Assembly (NCBI GenBank): GCA_016703765.1
Contig: JADJBL010000045.1
Span: 62,001 to 126,000, forward strand
Direction of reading: 5' to 3'
DNA: 64,000 nucleotides
Source: Saprospirales bacterium
GTDB lineage: Bacteria > Bacteroidota > Bacteroidia > Chitinophagales > Saprospiraceae
Part shown: one piece after another, positions 10,301-18,128 of the stretch
Numbering within the stretch: the first letter of the stretch is position 1
Layout of the letters: the number at the start of each line of letters is the position of its first letter
The notes under the pieces: generated by a model
Seen by the model: the letters and a program-made list of their open reading frames with translations, nothing else
Told to the model about the DNA's origin: nothing
The model's database searches: none
Position numbers and translations under genes: made by a program

Positions 10301-10581
10301 TTACCCAGATCACGGGCAAGGAGTTTCATACCTTCAAAATCAAGGAGTTTGTGCCCGAGGTGATCGACCGGTGTACCAAAGACGACCTGCTTTTCCCGCT
10401 GTTGGACTTCCTCGTTCGCTCCGTAGATAACATCTCCTCTATGGAGTTTAAGCTCTACGACAGCAGCAATTTTCAGAATGCGAGAAATGTTTCGAAGTGG
10501 GGTGTAGCTGATCCGACCCTGGAAGAAACGGTGAAAGGGATTGTTCTTTTCCTCAAAAAGAATAAAATTATATCTGTCTGA
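7348..10581 (+). CDS. Fatty acyl-AMP ligase / acyl carrier / thioester reductase megaenzyme
   Basis: This protein of about 1,077 residues has three parts in order. Residues 1 to about 580 are an adenylation domain of the FAAL type: YTSGSTSEPKG near residue 175, FGLAENT, and GRAKDMIIVRG with LNYYPQDIE. Residues about 590-660 are a carrier domain with GLESIDL, whose Ser (about 614) would carry phosphopantetheine. From about residue 713 comes a thioester reductase of the extended SDR class: LLTGGTGFFG nucleotide site, YNNGAVVN, and YSQTKWV as the catalytic Tyr/Lys. This layout resembles carboxylic acid reductases: activate an acid, load it, and release it as aldehyde or alcohol with NAD(P)H. The frame opens at 7315, but ATG 7348 begins the typical FAAL N-terminus. 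It follows the desaturase, suggesting a shared pathway. Confidence 0.93.
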   Translation: MNSIFERLDHWADKTPDKLLYSFLDINGNQIDKYTYSEFIYRTNAIASSLHNEYHFKKNDRILLAYPPGLEMICAFFACARLGLIPVPVYPPTSHGFESSLNKMTYIAKDCQAAAILTSRDYYWSIKLNLSRTSISEFSLVESYISKLNWINTEDFRDLNKNGFPVGHSEILFLQYTSGSTSEPKGVMVSHQNIIHNCDLAADHVPNAVTWLPQYHDMGLIGYYLYIALKGGNTYGFSSIDFIQRPGLWLETMSKYKATASSAPNFAFDYCLRPGKISEKTLETLELSSLQYLMTAAEPVIPSTYMRFLKFFEPYGLNPSSFFAAFGLAENTLAVTNYGKTYVTVDQTSFKQNKLKILPPNISDKTQRTEIMSCGTTLGDITVKIVDPETRYGLKDEQIGEVWIAGKSKCLGYWNKPELSKEMFQASIVGENSNANNYLRTGDIGFMHQDELYICGRAKDMIIVRGLNYYPQDIEKIVEETASHHVRHGFVAAFDVFDEEEKLVVVVGVKNPKSVPDPVKIVDEIRRGLNVQTHAIAFVPARDIPKTSSGKIMRHKAKELYVDGKFNILQQFSGTAEAELFAEDAQENSPFEELKRKYGLKGNETYSLGKAGLESIDLVVLMHDIKELLKDKGADALAKQIDIRLIQEISISELFDLVDQFDNSSALAIIRLKNMLSRLQKEHKQLERKMMLSDVKLTFDPAPPVYDPSRKTTNVLLTGGTGFFGPFILKSLLEQTDHKIYVLVRANTEAQGMERLWSAMESLGPVAKEFAGKFKERVVAVCGDLGQHQLGLARDTWDFLAHNVEEIYNNGAVVNYLFNYDKMRNINVIGTNEILKLAFEGNPKVFNHVSTTFIFGWAVKDVLYETDSNDDLDLLDFGYSQTKWVSEQVVKDALSRGLKGRIFRPALITPSIDGGGHNFDISIRLLAFMINNGIGVDTHNQVSFTPADVAANNIVAISNLPDTINKTYHVVRDQYSNMMDITNIITQITGKEFHTFKIKEFVPEVIDRCTKDDLLFPLLDFLVRSVDNISSMEFKLYDSSNFQNARNVSKWGVADPTLEETVKGIVLFLKKNKIISV

Positions 10582-10648
10582 GCGGAGCTGCCCGATAGCA
10601 TTTCTCCACCCTTCCTGCTAACTTACCGCTGCAAACAACCTTGCAGCC

Positions 10649-11533
10649 ATGGTCAAAAGATTGCACCAACCCGATCCGCATACCGAGCAGATCTTCCTGG
10701 AGGCGGAAGCCTACCAGCGGAAGGGGGACGTGTATACCGCCGTAAAACTGTATAAAAAGACTATCCGGCTGGCGCCCTCCTGGGCCCGGCCTTACGTGCA
10801 GTTGGGAACCCTCTACAAAGACCGGGCGGATTGGAAAACCTGCCTGCATTACACCAATAAGGCCCTGCTGCTCGATGAATCGGAAAAAGAGGCCTGGACC
10901 AACCTCGGCCTGGCCGCCACCGCCCTCAAAAAGTGGAAAGCCGCCCGACAGGCATGGAATCGCCTCGGCTATGAATTCAAGGAAACCGACCACTCACCCG
11001 ATTTTGACCTCGGCACGGTAGCCATTTATCTGAATCCCCGTTCGCGCCCCGAAGTGGTTTGGGCCCGCCGTCTCGATCCGGCTCGCGCAACCCTGCTCAG
11101 CATCCCCCAACCCGGCAGCAGCCATCGCTATCTGGATACCGTCCTGTTCGACCCGGCATCCGAGGGAACCCAGGTGGTCGGCGCCCGGCGCTGGCCGGCC
11201 TACCGGGCGCTCCAAATCCTGAAAAGCTCCCCTTATAAAACCTTTTCGGTCGAGCTGCTGGACGTTACATTGCCCCATGTCGACGTGCTTTCCCAATTGT
11301 GCGGAGAGGAGGGTATTGGATTCGACAACTGGTCGGCGACGACCCATCTCTACCTGCCGCCCACCTTTCAGGAAAATCCCGAATTTCACCTCCACCCCTT
11401 TCCGAGGGGGGAGGCAGCCCAAAATGTACTGGTGGGCCTGGCCGCAAAATCCCTGCGCCCGCTTCAGCGCATCCTTCGCAACTGGGAAATCATTACCTTA
11501 TGCCATTATAAGGAGCTGCAACAGGTTTATTAA
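10649..11533 (+). CDS. TPR protein leading the MoxR cassette
   Basis: A 294-residue cytosolic protein. Residues about 10-105 form three TPR units (AYQRKGDVYTAVKLY, LGTLYKDRADW, NLGLAATALKKW). The remaining 190 residues are an unfamiliar alpha/beta domain with GSSHRYLDTVLFDPA and a C-terminal DNWSATTHLYLPP stretch. Its stop TAATG overlaps the ATG of the next gene, so it belongs to the same operon as the DUF5691-like, MoxR and DUF5682 genes. I cannot name the second domain; a scaffold or adaptor role for the ATPase system is a guess from the position. Confidence 0.75.
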   Translation: MVKRLHQPDPHTEQIFLEAEAYQRKGDVYTAVKLYKKTIRLAPSWARPYVQLGTLYKDRADWKTCLHYTNKALLLDESEKEAWTNLGLAATALKKWKAARQAWNRLGYEFKETDHSPDFDLGTVAIYLNPRSRPEVVWARRLDPARATLLSIPQPGSSHRYLDTVLFDPASEGTQVVGARRWPAYRALQILKSSPYKTFSVELLDVTLPHVDVLSQLCGEEGIGFDNWSATTHLYLPPTFQENPEFHLHPFPRGEAAQNVLVGLAAKSLRPLQRILRNWEIITLCHYKELQQVY

Positions 11534-12297
11534 TGGGGATAAGCGACTACCATATCTGGCAAACCCTCCTGCAAACGGCCATAGTAGGCGCCGGCAAAGC
11601 CGCCTTGCCGCCTCCTTTGCTGGATCATCTTTCGGAAAAAGGGCTCGATATGCATACCTCGGCCGAAGAAGCCCTGCTCGCAGCTTCGGCCCTGACGCGG
11701 ATGCGGATCAAAGCCGGAAGGCGATTTCCTCTTTGGGAAGATCCCATCCCGGCAGCCCTTCCCGTTCAATCGGAGCTGATCAATATCCCCATCGGCCGCC
11801 ATCTATCGGCCATCCTCAGCGGTCGTTTTGCCCCGGCCTTGCGCGAGTGGATCGGCCTGTTCGCCGAAAGCGGCTTTTCGCTCCCCCCGGAGGGCTTGCC
11901 AGGTTTGTTGGATCGATGCTTGAAGGAGGAGGGGATCCGCCAAATGCTCGAGCCTCATTTCGGGGCCCGTGCGCGCTGGCTCATCGCACAAAATCCGGCC
12001 TGGGCGGCTTTGGCTTCTCCTTCGGAAAAGAAAAAAGTTAAGACTTACCCGGAGCCCTGGTCGGAAGAGGAATCGATGGAATGGCTGGCCAGATCTCTTC
12101 GTTTGCTGGCCTTTGCCTCCGGCGACCCGAAATTCCACGAAGCGGCCTACCTCATCCCGGCCCGGCCCGGCGCCCCCTGGCTGGAGGGTTGGGAACAAAT
12201 CGCGCCCAGAACGATTTTTATTTGGAAAAACGACCTCGACTACTTTTTGCGCGTGCTCCGCTTCCGCATGGAAATGCGCGACGCCTTCAAACCCTGA
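11533..12297 (+). CDS. DUF5691-like protein (short form)
   Basis: A 254-residue protein with the pattern of DUF5691 proteins: an N-terminal WQTLLQTAIVG stretch, then ARWLIAQNPAWAAL, a typical element of that family, and a C-terminal helical part. Family members are usually about twice this length, so this is a short version. It overlaps the TPR gene by one base and lies 19 bases before the MoxR ATPase. In other bacteria DUF5691 genes occur with MoxR, DUF5682, SWIM and VWA genes, which supports the call. The biochemical role of the family is not known. Confidence 0.6.
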   Translation: MGISDYHIWQTLLQTAIVGAGKAALPPPLLDHLSEKGLDMHTSAEEALLAASALTRMRIKAGRRFPLWEDPIPAALPVQSELINIPIGRHLSAILSGRFAPALREWIGLFAESGFSLPPEGLPGLLDRCLKEEGIRQMLEPHFGARARWLIAQNPAWAALASPSEKKKVKTYPEPWSEEESMEWLARSLRLLAFASGDPKFHEAAYLIPARPGAPWLEGWEQIAPRTIFIWKNDLDYFLRVLRFRMEMRDAFKP

Positions 12298-12316
12298 AAC
12301 TTATTTCCTTTTTGAA

Positions 12317-13411
12317 ATGAAAAAAACGTCCGAACAATCGATCCTCCGGCCCAATGCCGAGACAGCCTTTTCCGCCGAACTGGAATCGCTTTCCAAAATG
12401 GACGAACGGCCCCGGCCCGCCAATTGGAAGCTGTCACCCTGGGCGGTGCTTACCTATCTTCTGGGCGGCACGCTAAAAGATAAAACGGTTATTTCCCCCA
12501 AATACTACGGCCCGAGGCGGTTGATGGAGATCGCGGTGGCAACGTTGGCCACCGACCGCGCCCTGCTCCTCATCGGCATTCCCGGCACAGCCAAAACCTG
12601 GGTGTCGGAACACCTCGCCGCCGCCGTGAGCGGCGACTCCTCCCTTCTAGTCCAGGGCACCGCCGGCCTTTCCGAAGAAGCCCTGCGATACGGCTGGAAT
12701 TACGCCAGGCTGCTGGCCGAAGGCCCTTCGGAGAAGGCCCTCGTGCCCAGTCCCGTGATGCGGGCCATGGAAGACGGCAAGATTACCCGCATCGAAGAGC
12801 TCACCCGCATTCCCTCCGACATTCAGGATTCGCTGATTACGATCCTGTCGGAAAAGGTCCTCCCCGTGCCGGAGCTCAACACCGAAATCAAGGCCCGCAA
12901 AGGCTTTAATATCATAGCCACGGCCAATAGCCGCGACCGCGGGGTCAACGAACTGTCCAGCGCCCTGCGCCGCCGCTTCAACACGGTAGTGATGCCCCTG
13001 CCCGCTACCCTGGAAGAGGAGGTTCGCATCGTGCAGGCCCGGGTCGAGCAGATCGGTCAGGCCCTCGAACTGCCCGCCGCCGCCGCGCCGCTTGAGGAAA
13101 TACGGCGCCTGGTCACCATTTTCAGAGAATTGAGGAGCGGAAAGACCGAAGACGGGAAGCAAAAGCTCAAATCGCCCAGCAGCACACTCAGCGCGGCGGA
13201 AGCCATTTCCGTGATCCAGAGCGGCCAGAGCCTGGCCACCCATTTCGGCAACGGGGTCATTCAGGCCGGAGATCTCGCCGCGAGCCTTTCCGGTGCGGTG
13301 GTAAAAGACCCCAACCAGGATCAAACCGCCTGGCTGGAATACCTGGAAACGGTGGTAAAAGAGCGCGACGGCTGGAAAGACCTGTACAAAGCATGTAAGG
13401 ACTTGTTGTGA
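12317..13411 (+). CDS. MoxR-type AAA+ ATPase
   Basis: A 364-residue AAA+ protein of the MoxR/RavA group, thought to act as a chaperone that remodels partner complexes using ATP. Walker A is GIPGTAKT near residue 94; the Walker B region is KITRIEELTRIP, with TRI in place of the more usual metal-binding DE just before it; sensor 1 is IIATANSRDRG; the arginine finger is in SSALRRRF. The open frame starts at 11969, but that part overlaps the preceding gene; ATG 12317 gives a good N-terminus. The stop overlaps the ATG of the DUF5682 gene. This is the motor of the cassette; the VWA partner that usually accompanies it is not found. Confidence 0.88.
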   Translation: MKKTSEQSILRPNAETAFSAELESLSKMDERPRPANWKLSPWAVLTYLLGGTLKDKTVISPKYYGPRRLMEIAVATLATDRALLLIGIPGTAKTWVSEHLAAAVSGDSSLLVQGTAGLSEEALRYGWNYARLLAEGPSEKALVPSPVMRAMEDGKITRIEELTRIPSDIQDSLITILSEKVLPVPELNTEIKARKGFNIIATANSRDRGVNELSSALRRRFNTVVMPLPATLEEEVRIVQARVEQIGQALELPAAAAPLEEIRRLVTIFRELRSGKTEDGKQKLKSPSSTLSAAEAISVIQSGQSLATHFGNGVIQAGDLAASLSGAVVKDPNQDQTAWLEYLETVVKERDGWKDLYKACKDLL

Positions 13412-15621
13412 TGGATTGTCACCTCCTCGGCATACGGCATCATGGCCCCGGCTCCTCCAAGAGCGTACGGGCGGCGCTGAAGACCCTTCGGCCCGATGTC
13501 ATACTCATCGAATCGCCCTTTGACGCGGAGCCCCTCCTGGCCTTTGCCGGCGATCCGGGCCTTGTTCCCCCGGTGGCGATGCTGGTTTACGATCCGAAGG
13601 ATTTCAGCCGGGCATCCTATTATCCCTTTGCCGAGTTTTCTCCGGAATGGCAGGCCATCCGCTTTGGCCTTAAGAACGGGATTCCCGTCTGGTTCATCGA
13701 CCTGCCGGCCGCCAACGGCCTGGTCTTCGACAAGAACATATCCGACCGCGGTCCGGGCTTGTTTACCGACGAGCGCCAGGAACATATGCAGCGCGATCCG
13801 ATCGGCGAAATCGCCCTGCTGGCTGGCTATACCGACGGCGAAAGCTGGTGGGACGTTACCTTTGAACAGGAAGAGAACGAACTCGCTGTTTTCGGAGGCA
13901 TCGCAGAAATGATGGACGCCCTGCGCGGGGATTTTCCCTCCATCGACCGGCATACCCTGGTCCGCGAGGCTTTCATGCGGGAACGCATCCGCCAGGCCGA
14001 AAAAATCGGGTTCAAAAACGCGGCGCTCGTGTGCGGCGCCTGGCACGTGCCGGCCCTTCAGAGCTGGCAAACCACTCCGTCCTCCAGAGATAGGGCGCTT
14101 TTGAGGGGCCTGGCCAAAACCAAAATTCAGACCACCTGGGCGCCCTGGACCCACGAACGGCTGGCCGGGCATACGGGATACCGCGCCGGGGTGATCGCGC
14201 CGGCCTGGTACGAACTGCTCTTTAAAAACCGGAAATTTGCCGTTGCCCGCTGGATGAGCCGCGCCGCCCGGCTTTTGCGCAAAAAAGATTTCAACGCCTC
14301 CTCCGCCTCCGCCATCGACGCTGTGGTGCTGGCCGAAAACCTCGCCGCCCTTCGCGGTCGAAAAGCGCCGGGGATGGACGAACTGCGCGAGGCGGCCTGG
14401 AGCACCCTTTGCGAGGGCAACCCGGAAAAGCTCGAGCTCATCGAAGAAAACCTGATCGTGGGCCTCGCCTGGGGAAAAGTACCTCCTCATATCCCGCAAG
14501 TTCCGCTGCAAAGGGATTTGGAATCCTGCATCCAATCGGCGCGACTTTCAAAGGAATACCGGTCGATAGAGCCGGTCGACAAGAACCTGGACCTGCGAAA
14601 TCCGACCAATCGCCTGGCCAGCCAGTTGCTTCACAGGCTCCATATTCTCCAGATTCCCTGGGGCAAGCAAAAAAAGGGTTCCCAATTCAAGACCGGGAGT
14701 TTCAGCGAGCATTGGAAATTGAAATGGCTGCCCGATTACAGCATCCGGATCATCGAAGCCGGCATGTGGGGCAACACCATCGCCGAAGCAGCCTCTGCCT
14801 GGCTGATCAGCCGTGCCCGCGAAAGCAATGACCTGGCCCAGCTCACCTCCTGGCTGGAAGAATTGCTGAAAGCGGCCCTCGACGAACCCTTGCCGGTGCT
14901 GCTCGCCCGGATCCAGGATCAGGTAGCCAGGGCCCACGACATCTTGCGCCTGATCGAGGCCCTGTCACCCCTCGTCGAGATCCAGCGCTACGGAGATAAC
15001 CGGAGGACCGCTCAGGCCTCGGTGGAACAACTGACCGGAGAACTCGTCCCCCGTATTTGTATCGGCCTGACGCCGGCCTCCGTAAATATTTCCGACGAGC
15101 TGGCCGAGGCCGTTTTTCAAGGCATACTGGAAATGAACCGCCTGCTGGGTATCCTGGATCGGGAAGACTTTTTGGAAAATCTACGTGAGGCACTGAAGGC
15201 CCTATCCACCAACCCTCATGCCCATCCTCTTCTCCAGGGGGCTGCCACCCGCCTGTTGTTCGACAAGGGAGAGCAGGGTGCGGCCGGGTCCATCCATTTT
15301 CATCTGTCTCCTGCCCAGCCTCCGGCTATCGCGGCCCGCTGGCTGGAGGGCTTTCTGCACGGCAGTGGATTGTTATTGCTCCATTTCCCGCCTCTCTGGC
15401 AAGCCCTCGACGATTGGGTGGACGCCTTATCCATGGAAAATCTGACAGCCCTGTTGCCGATCCTGCGCCGCACCTTTTCCAGGTATTCCGGCGCTGAAAG
15501 GAACAAAATGCTGGCGCTGGCCCGCGGCCAAACCCAGCAAGGCAAACTGGGTCCGGAGATCGACGAGGAGCGGGCCAGGCGAATGGAGGCCTTCCTGCTC
15601 GATCTGATCGGTAAAAATTAA
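13411..15621 (+). CDS. DUF5682 family protein
   Basis: A 736-residue protein. The first residues contain the family signature GIRHHGPGSSKSV followed by DVILIESPFDAEP. A central segment has ALVCGAWHVPAL, also typical. The long C-terminal part is mostly helical with few charged clusters. No known catalytic residues are established for the family; the His-rich start and the conserved acidic residues suggest a hydrolase fold, but that is inference. GTG at 13408 is possible, but ATG 13411 overlaps the MoxR stop by one base and is preferred. It is the last gene of the cassette; in most relatives a VWA-domain gene follows, and here it does not. Confidence 0.85.
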   Translation: MDCHLLGIRHHGPGSSKSVRAALKTLRPDVILIESPFDAEPLLAFAGDPGLVPPVAMLVYDPKDFSRASYYPFAEFSPEWQAIRFGLKNGIPVWFIDLPAANGLVFDKNISDRGPGLFTDERQEHMQRDPIGEIALLAGYTDGESWWDVTFEQEENELAVFGGIAEMMDALRGDFPSIDRHTLVREAFMRERIRQAEKIGFKNAALVCGAWHVPALQSWQTTPSSRDRALLRGLAKTKIQTTWAPWTHERLAGHTGYRAGVIAPAWYELLFKNRKFAVARWMSRAARLLRKKDFNASSASAIDAVVLAENLAALRGRKAPGMDELREAAWSTLCEGNPEKLELIEENLIVGLAWGKVPPHIPQVPLQRDLESCIQSARLSKEYRSIEPVDKNLDLRNPTNRLASQLLHRLHILQIPWGKQKKGSQFKTGSFSEHWKLKWLPDYSIRIIEAGMWGNTIAEAASAWLISRARESNDLAQLTSWLEELLKAALDEPLPVLLARIQDQVARAHDILRLIEALSPLVEIQRYGDNRRTAQASVEQLTGELVPRICIGLTPASVNISDELAEAVFQGILEMNRLLGILDREDFLENLREALKALSTNPHAHPLLQGAATRLLFDKGEQGAAGSIHFHLSPAQPPAIAARWLEGFLHGSGLLLLHFPPLWQALDDWVDALSMENLTALLPILRRTFSRYSGAERNKMLALARGQTQQGKLGPEIDEERARRMEAFLLDLIGKN

Positions 15622-15778
15622 CCCAGACTTAATGAGCGATTAATTCCCTGTTAAAGCGGGGAGGGCATCTTTGCATTACCCTTTCAAACTAGTTGCTGTA
15701 ACCCTTTATTTTCGACATTCCTACCTGACAATGTCGTTTATTCGATCCAAGCTTATGCCTCCCAGGCCTAGGCTTGTA

Positions 15779-16549
15779 TTATTTTAGGGAGCTGATTTCT
15801 GGGTTTGCGACCAGCGAAACCCAGAAATTATTGGGGCCGATACCTTGTGTGATATCAATCTGCTGGAGGTTGAGCAATTCCAGCAAGGCCAGAAAAGTGA
15901 CGATAGCGTGAACGCGGTCCTCCAGTCCGAGGAACAGCTCTTCAAAGCGCGCCGAACCGGTCTTGGGGATGCGGGAGATGATATATTCCTGCTGTTCGGG
16001 CACAGTGTAGGGATAGCGCAGGACGGTATGGACGGTCTTGGGAACCGCATTGTTCTCGAAGCGCTGGACGATCCGCTCGAAGACCCTGAGCAATTTGAAA
16101 AGGGTGACCGACTCGAGCTCTTCGTCCACCAGCGCCTTGGTGGCGAGGTCCTGGAGTTCTTTGACCGCATTGCCGCGCATGTGCCGGAAAAAGCGGTTCT
16201 CCTCCAGCTTCCGCATATCTTCCAGGATGCTCTTGTACTTTTTGTATTCGAGCAGGCGCTGCACCAGTTCTTCGCGGGGATCGATCTCGTTGCCTTCTTC
16301 GTCGACGGGTTTGCGGGGCAGGAGCATCTTGGCCTTGATCTTGCACAAGGTGGCCGCCACCAGTATAAATTCGCTGGCCAGGTCGATATTCATCTGTTCC
16401 ATCTGCCGGATATATCCCAGAAAATCGTCTGTAATTTTGGCGATCGGAATGTCGTTGATATCCAGTTCATCCCGCTCGATGAAGAAGAGCAACAGGTCGA
16501 AAGGACCTTCAAACTGCGGCAGATGAATTGTGTAAGTGGTGAGACTCAT
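15779..16549 (-). CDS. scpA: Segregation and condensation protein A
   Basis: ScpA is the kleisin that joins SMC and ScpB to form bacterial condensin. The 256-residue protein begins with FEGPFDLLLFFIERDELDI, the diagnostic start of the family, and continues through ITDDFLGYIRQ, LAATLCKIKAKMLLPR-like helix, and a C-terminal winged-helix with VTFLALLELLNL. The start at MSLTTY (16549) is preferred over the upstream ATG at 16567 because a -7 box overlaps the extra codons. It is a single gene; the SMC and ScpB genes are not in this window. Confidence 0.95.
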   Translation of the reverse strand: MSLTTYTIHLPQFEGPFDLLLFFIERDELDINDIPIAKITDDFLGYIRQMEQMNIDLASEFILVAATLCKIKAKMLLPRKPVDEEGNEIDPREELVQRLLEYKKYKSILEDMRKLEENRFFRHMRGNAVKELQDLATKALVDEELESVTLFKLLRVFERIVQRFENNAVPKTVHTVLRYPYTVPEQQEYIISRIPKTGSARFEELFLGLEDRVHAIVTFLALLELLNLQQIDITQGIGPNNFWVSLVANPEISSLK

Positions 16550-16555
16550 TCCTCC

Positions 16556-16563
16556 AAAGGTAC
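16556..16563 (-). promoter_or_regulatory. Putative -7 box TACCTTTG for scpA, suggesting a leaderless mRNA
   Basis: The minus strand reads TACCTTTG, a match to TAnnTTTG, ending only six bases before the ATG at 16549. If used, transcription would begin at or next to the start codon. No good TTG is present 19-20 bases upstream. Confidence 0.4.
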
Positions 16564-16572
16564 GCAAAAAAC

Positions 16573-16605
16573 AAAAGGGCGGACTTTTGAAGTCCAGCCC
16601 TTTTT
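16573..16605. terminator. Hairpin with flanking T runs upstream of scpA
   Basis: An imperfect inverted repeat: AGGGCGGACTT pairs with AAGTCCAGCCCT (one bulged A) around a short loop, with T5 on the plus side and a T-rich run on the minus side. It looks like an intrinsic terminator that works in either direction. On the minus strand it follows a tiny open frame of 12 codons (16634-16672). Confidence 0.5.
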
Positions 16606-16730
16606 CGGTGTTTAGGGGGGTAATAAGTCAGTTTTTGGTACCACCCGAAGTGGTAGAAGTATTCATGGGATTATGATCTGTTTTTTTCGAGAATGACGTT
16701 CTTGTGACGGTAAATGCGTTTTAAGGGTAC

Positions 16731-17786
16731 ATGGTCCAGGAAAAAATATCCACAAAGCAGACGAATTTTCGGGGAGACAGGCTCAACTTTCTCTCCAAGC
16801 TCAGCATCCGAAGGGTGTGGAATGCCCTGCTGGTGCTTGGCTCCTACGGACTTACCCGGATATTGAAAAAGCCGGTGCAGTGGGGATTGCCCATTACCAT
16901 CTCCATCGAACCGACCACGGCCTGCAACCTCCGTTGCCCCGAATGCCCCAGCGGTTTGCGCGCCTTTTCGCGCCCTACCGGGAACTTGAAGGCCGATTTT
17001 TTCCGGGAAACGATCGACTCTCTTTACCGCGAACTGACCTGCCTCATCTTCTATTTTCAGGGGGAACCATATATCCATCCGGGATTTCTGGATATGGTCC
17101 GCTACGCCTCGAAAAAAGGCCTTTACACCATCACCTCCACCAACGGACATTTCCTGGATGATTCAAACGCGAGAAAAACGGTGGAATCGGGCCTCGACCG
17201 CCTGGTCATCTCCCTCGACGGCGTTACCCAGGAGGTTTATGAACAATACCGGATCGGGGGCAAGCTGGACACCGTCCTGGAAGGCGCCCGCAACGTGGTC
17301 AGGTGGAAGCGGGCTTTGAGATCTTCTACGCCCCATATCATCTTCCAGTTCCTCGTCGTAAGGCCGAACGAACACCAGATCGGCCAGGCCCGCCAACTGG
17401 CCAGGGAGATCGGGGTCGACCAGATCAAGTTTAAAACCGCACAGGTTTACGATTATTCCGGGGGAAACCCTCTGATCCCCACCCTGGAGCAATATTCGCG
17501 GTATAAGGAGGGTGCGGATGGCCGATGGACGCTGAAAAACCAACTGCTCAACCATTGCTGGAAGCTCTGGCACGCTTGCGTGATCACCTGGGACGGAATG
17601 GTCGTGCCCTGCTGTTTTGACAAAGACGCGCAACACCGCCTCGGCGATCTGAAAAAAGCTTCGCTCCGGGAGGTCTGGAAGGGGGAGGCCTACCAATCGT
17701 TTCGGAGGCAATTGCTTCTCGGTCGGGATCAGATCGATATCTGTACGAATTGTACCGAAGGTTGCAGCGTATGGGTTAATAAATGA
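16731..17786 (+). CDS. Radical SAM protein with SPASM domain
   Basis: A 351-residue enzyme that cleaves S-adenosylmethionine with a 4Fe-4S cluster. The cluster motif CNLRCPEC (CxxxCxxC) is at residues about 65-72, followed by the GEP-like YFQGEPYIHP and LVISLDGVT. The C-terminal SPASM region has further cysteines (HACVITWDGMVVPCCFD and CTNCTEGC) for auxiliary clusters. Such enzymes often modify peptides or lipids/sugars; the close relatives in Bacteroidota are unassigned SPASM proteins. No small precursor peptide gene is seen nearby. The ATG at 16731 follows a weak AAGGGTAC spacer. Confidence 0.9.
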   Translation: MVQEKISTKQTNFRGDRLNFLSKLSIRRVWNALLVLGSYGLTRILKKPVQWGLPITISIEPTTACNLRCPECPSGLRAFSRPTGNLKADFFRETIDSLYRELTCLIFYFQGEPYIHPGFLDMVRYASKKGLYTITSTNGHFLDDSNARKTVESGLDRLVISLDGVTQEVYEQYRIGGKLDTVLEGARNVVRWKRALRSSTPHIIFQFLVVRPNEHQIGQARQLAREIGVDQIKFKTAQVYDYSGGNPLIPTLEQYSRYKEGADGRWTLKNQLLNHCWKLWHACVITWDGMVVPCCFDKDAQHRLGDLKKASLREVWKGEAYQSFRRQLLLGRDQIDICTNCTEGCSVWVNK

Positions 17787-18128
17787 TCGCATAACAATGC
17801 TATTCCCATCTTTTATAACTCCTGTGGAAAACTTTCCACAATCCCTTGTGTAATGATACCCCGGCCCGCAACCCTTACCGCGACACAACTGTGGATAAAA
17901 TATTATATAAAATGCTGAAAATCATTTTGATTCCAGAATTTTTCATTGCATCTTTGCTATTCGTGGATGGCTCTAAAACTACTTTATTTAAGGGTTTAAT
18001 ATCGAAAGGGTAAACATAAGCCCCTTCGGGACTGTTATATCAGCCCTGCTACCAAATGGACCTCATAAGACTACGAGAAAGGAAATCTCCTTTTGTGGAC
18101 ACTGATGTGTCATAAAAACAGCAGCACT
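17787..18128. promoter_or_regulatory. AT-rich intergenic region with DnaA-box-like sites
   Basis: A gene-free stretch of 342 bases. At 17823-17840 two DnaA-like boxes face each other (TGTGGAAAA and CTTTCCACA), and at 17890-17898 there is a perfect box, TGTGGATAA. Directly after it comes a very AT-rich run (17893-17950). This combination resembles an origin or a DnaA-controlled promoter. From 17957 to 18128 lies a leader of about 170 bases before the next gene, with a weak AAGGAAATCTCCTTTT hairpin near 18079. Confidence 0.4.
17927..17956 (+). promoter_or_regulatory. Putative Bacteroidota promoter TTG-N19-CATCTTTG
   Basis: A TTG at 17927-17929 is followed after 19 bases by CATCTTTG, one mismatch from TAnnTTTG. 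It would start a transcript for the TPR gene at 18129 with a leader of about 165 bases. Confidence 0.45.
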
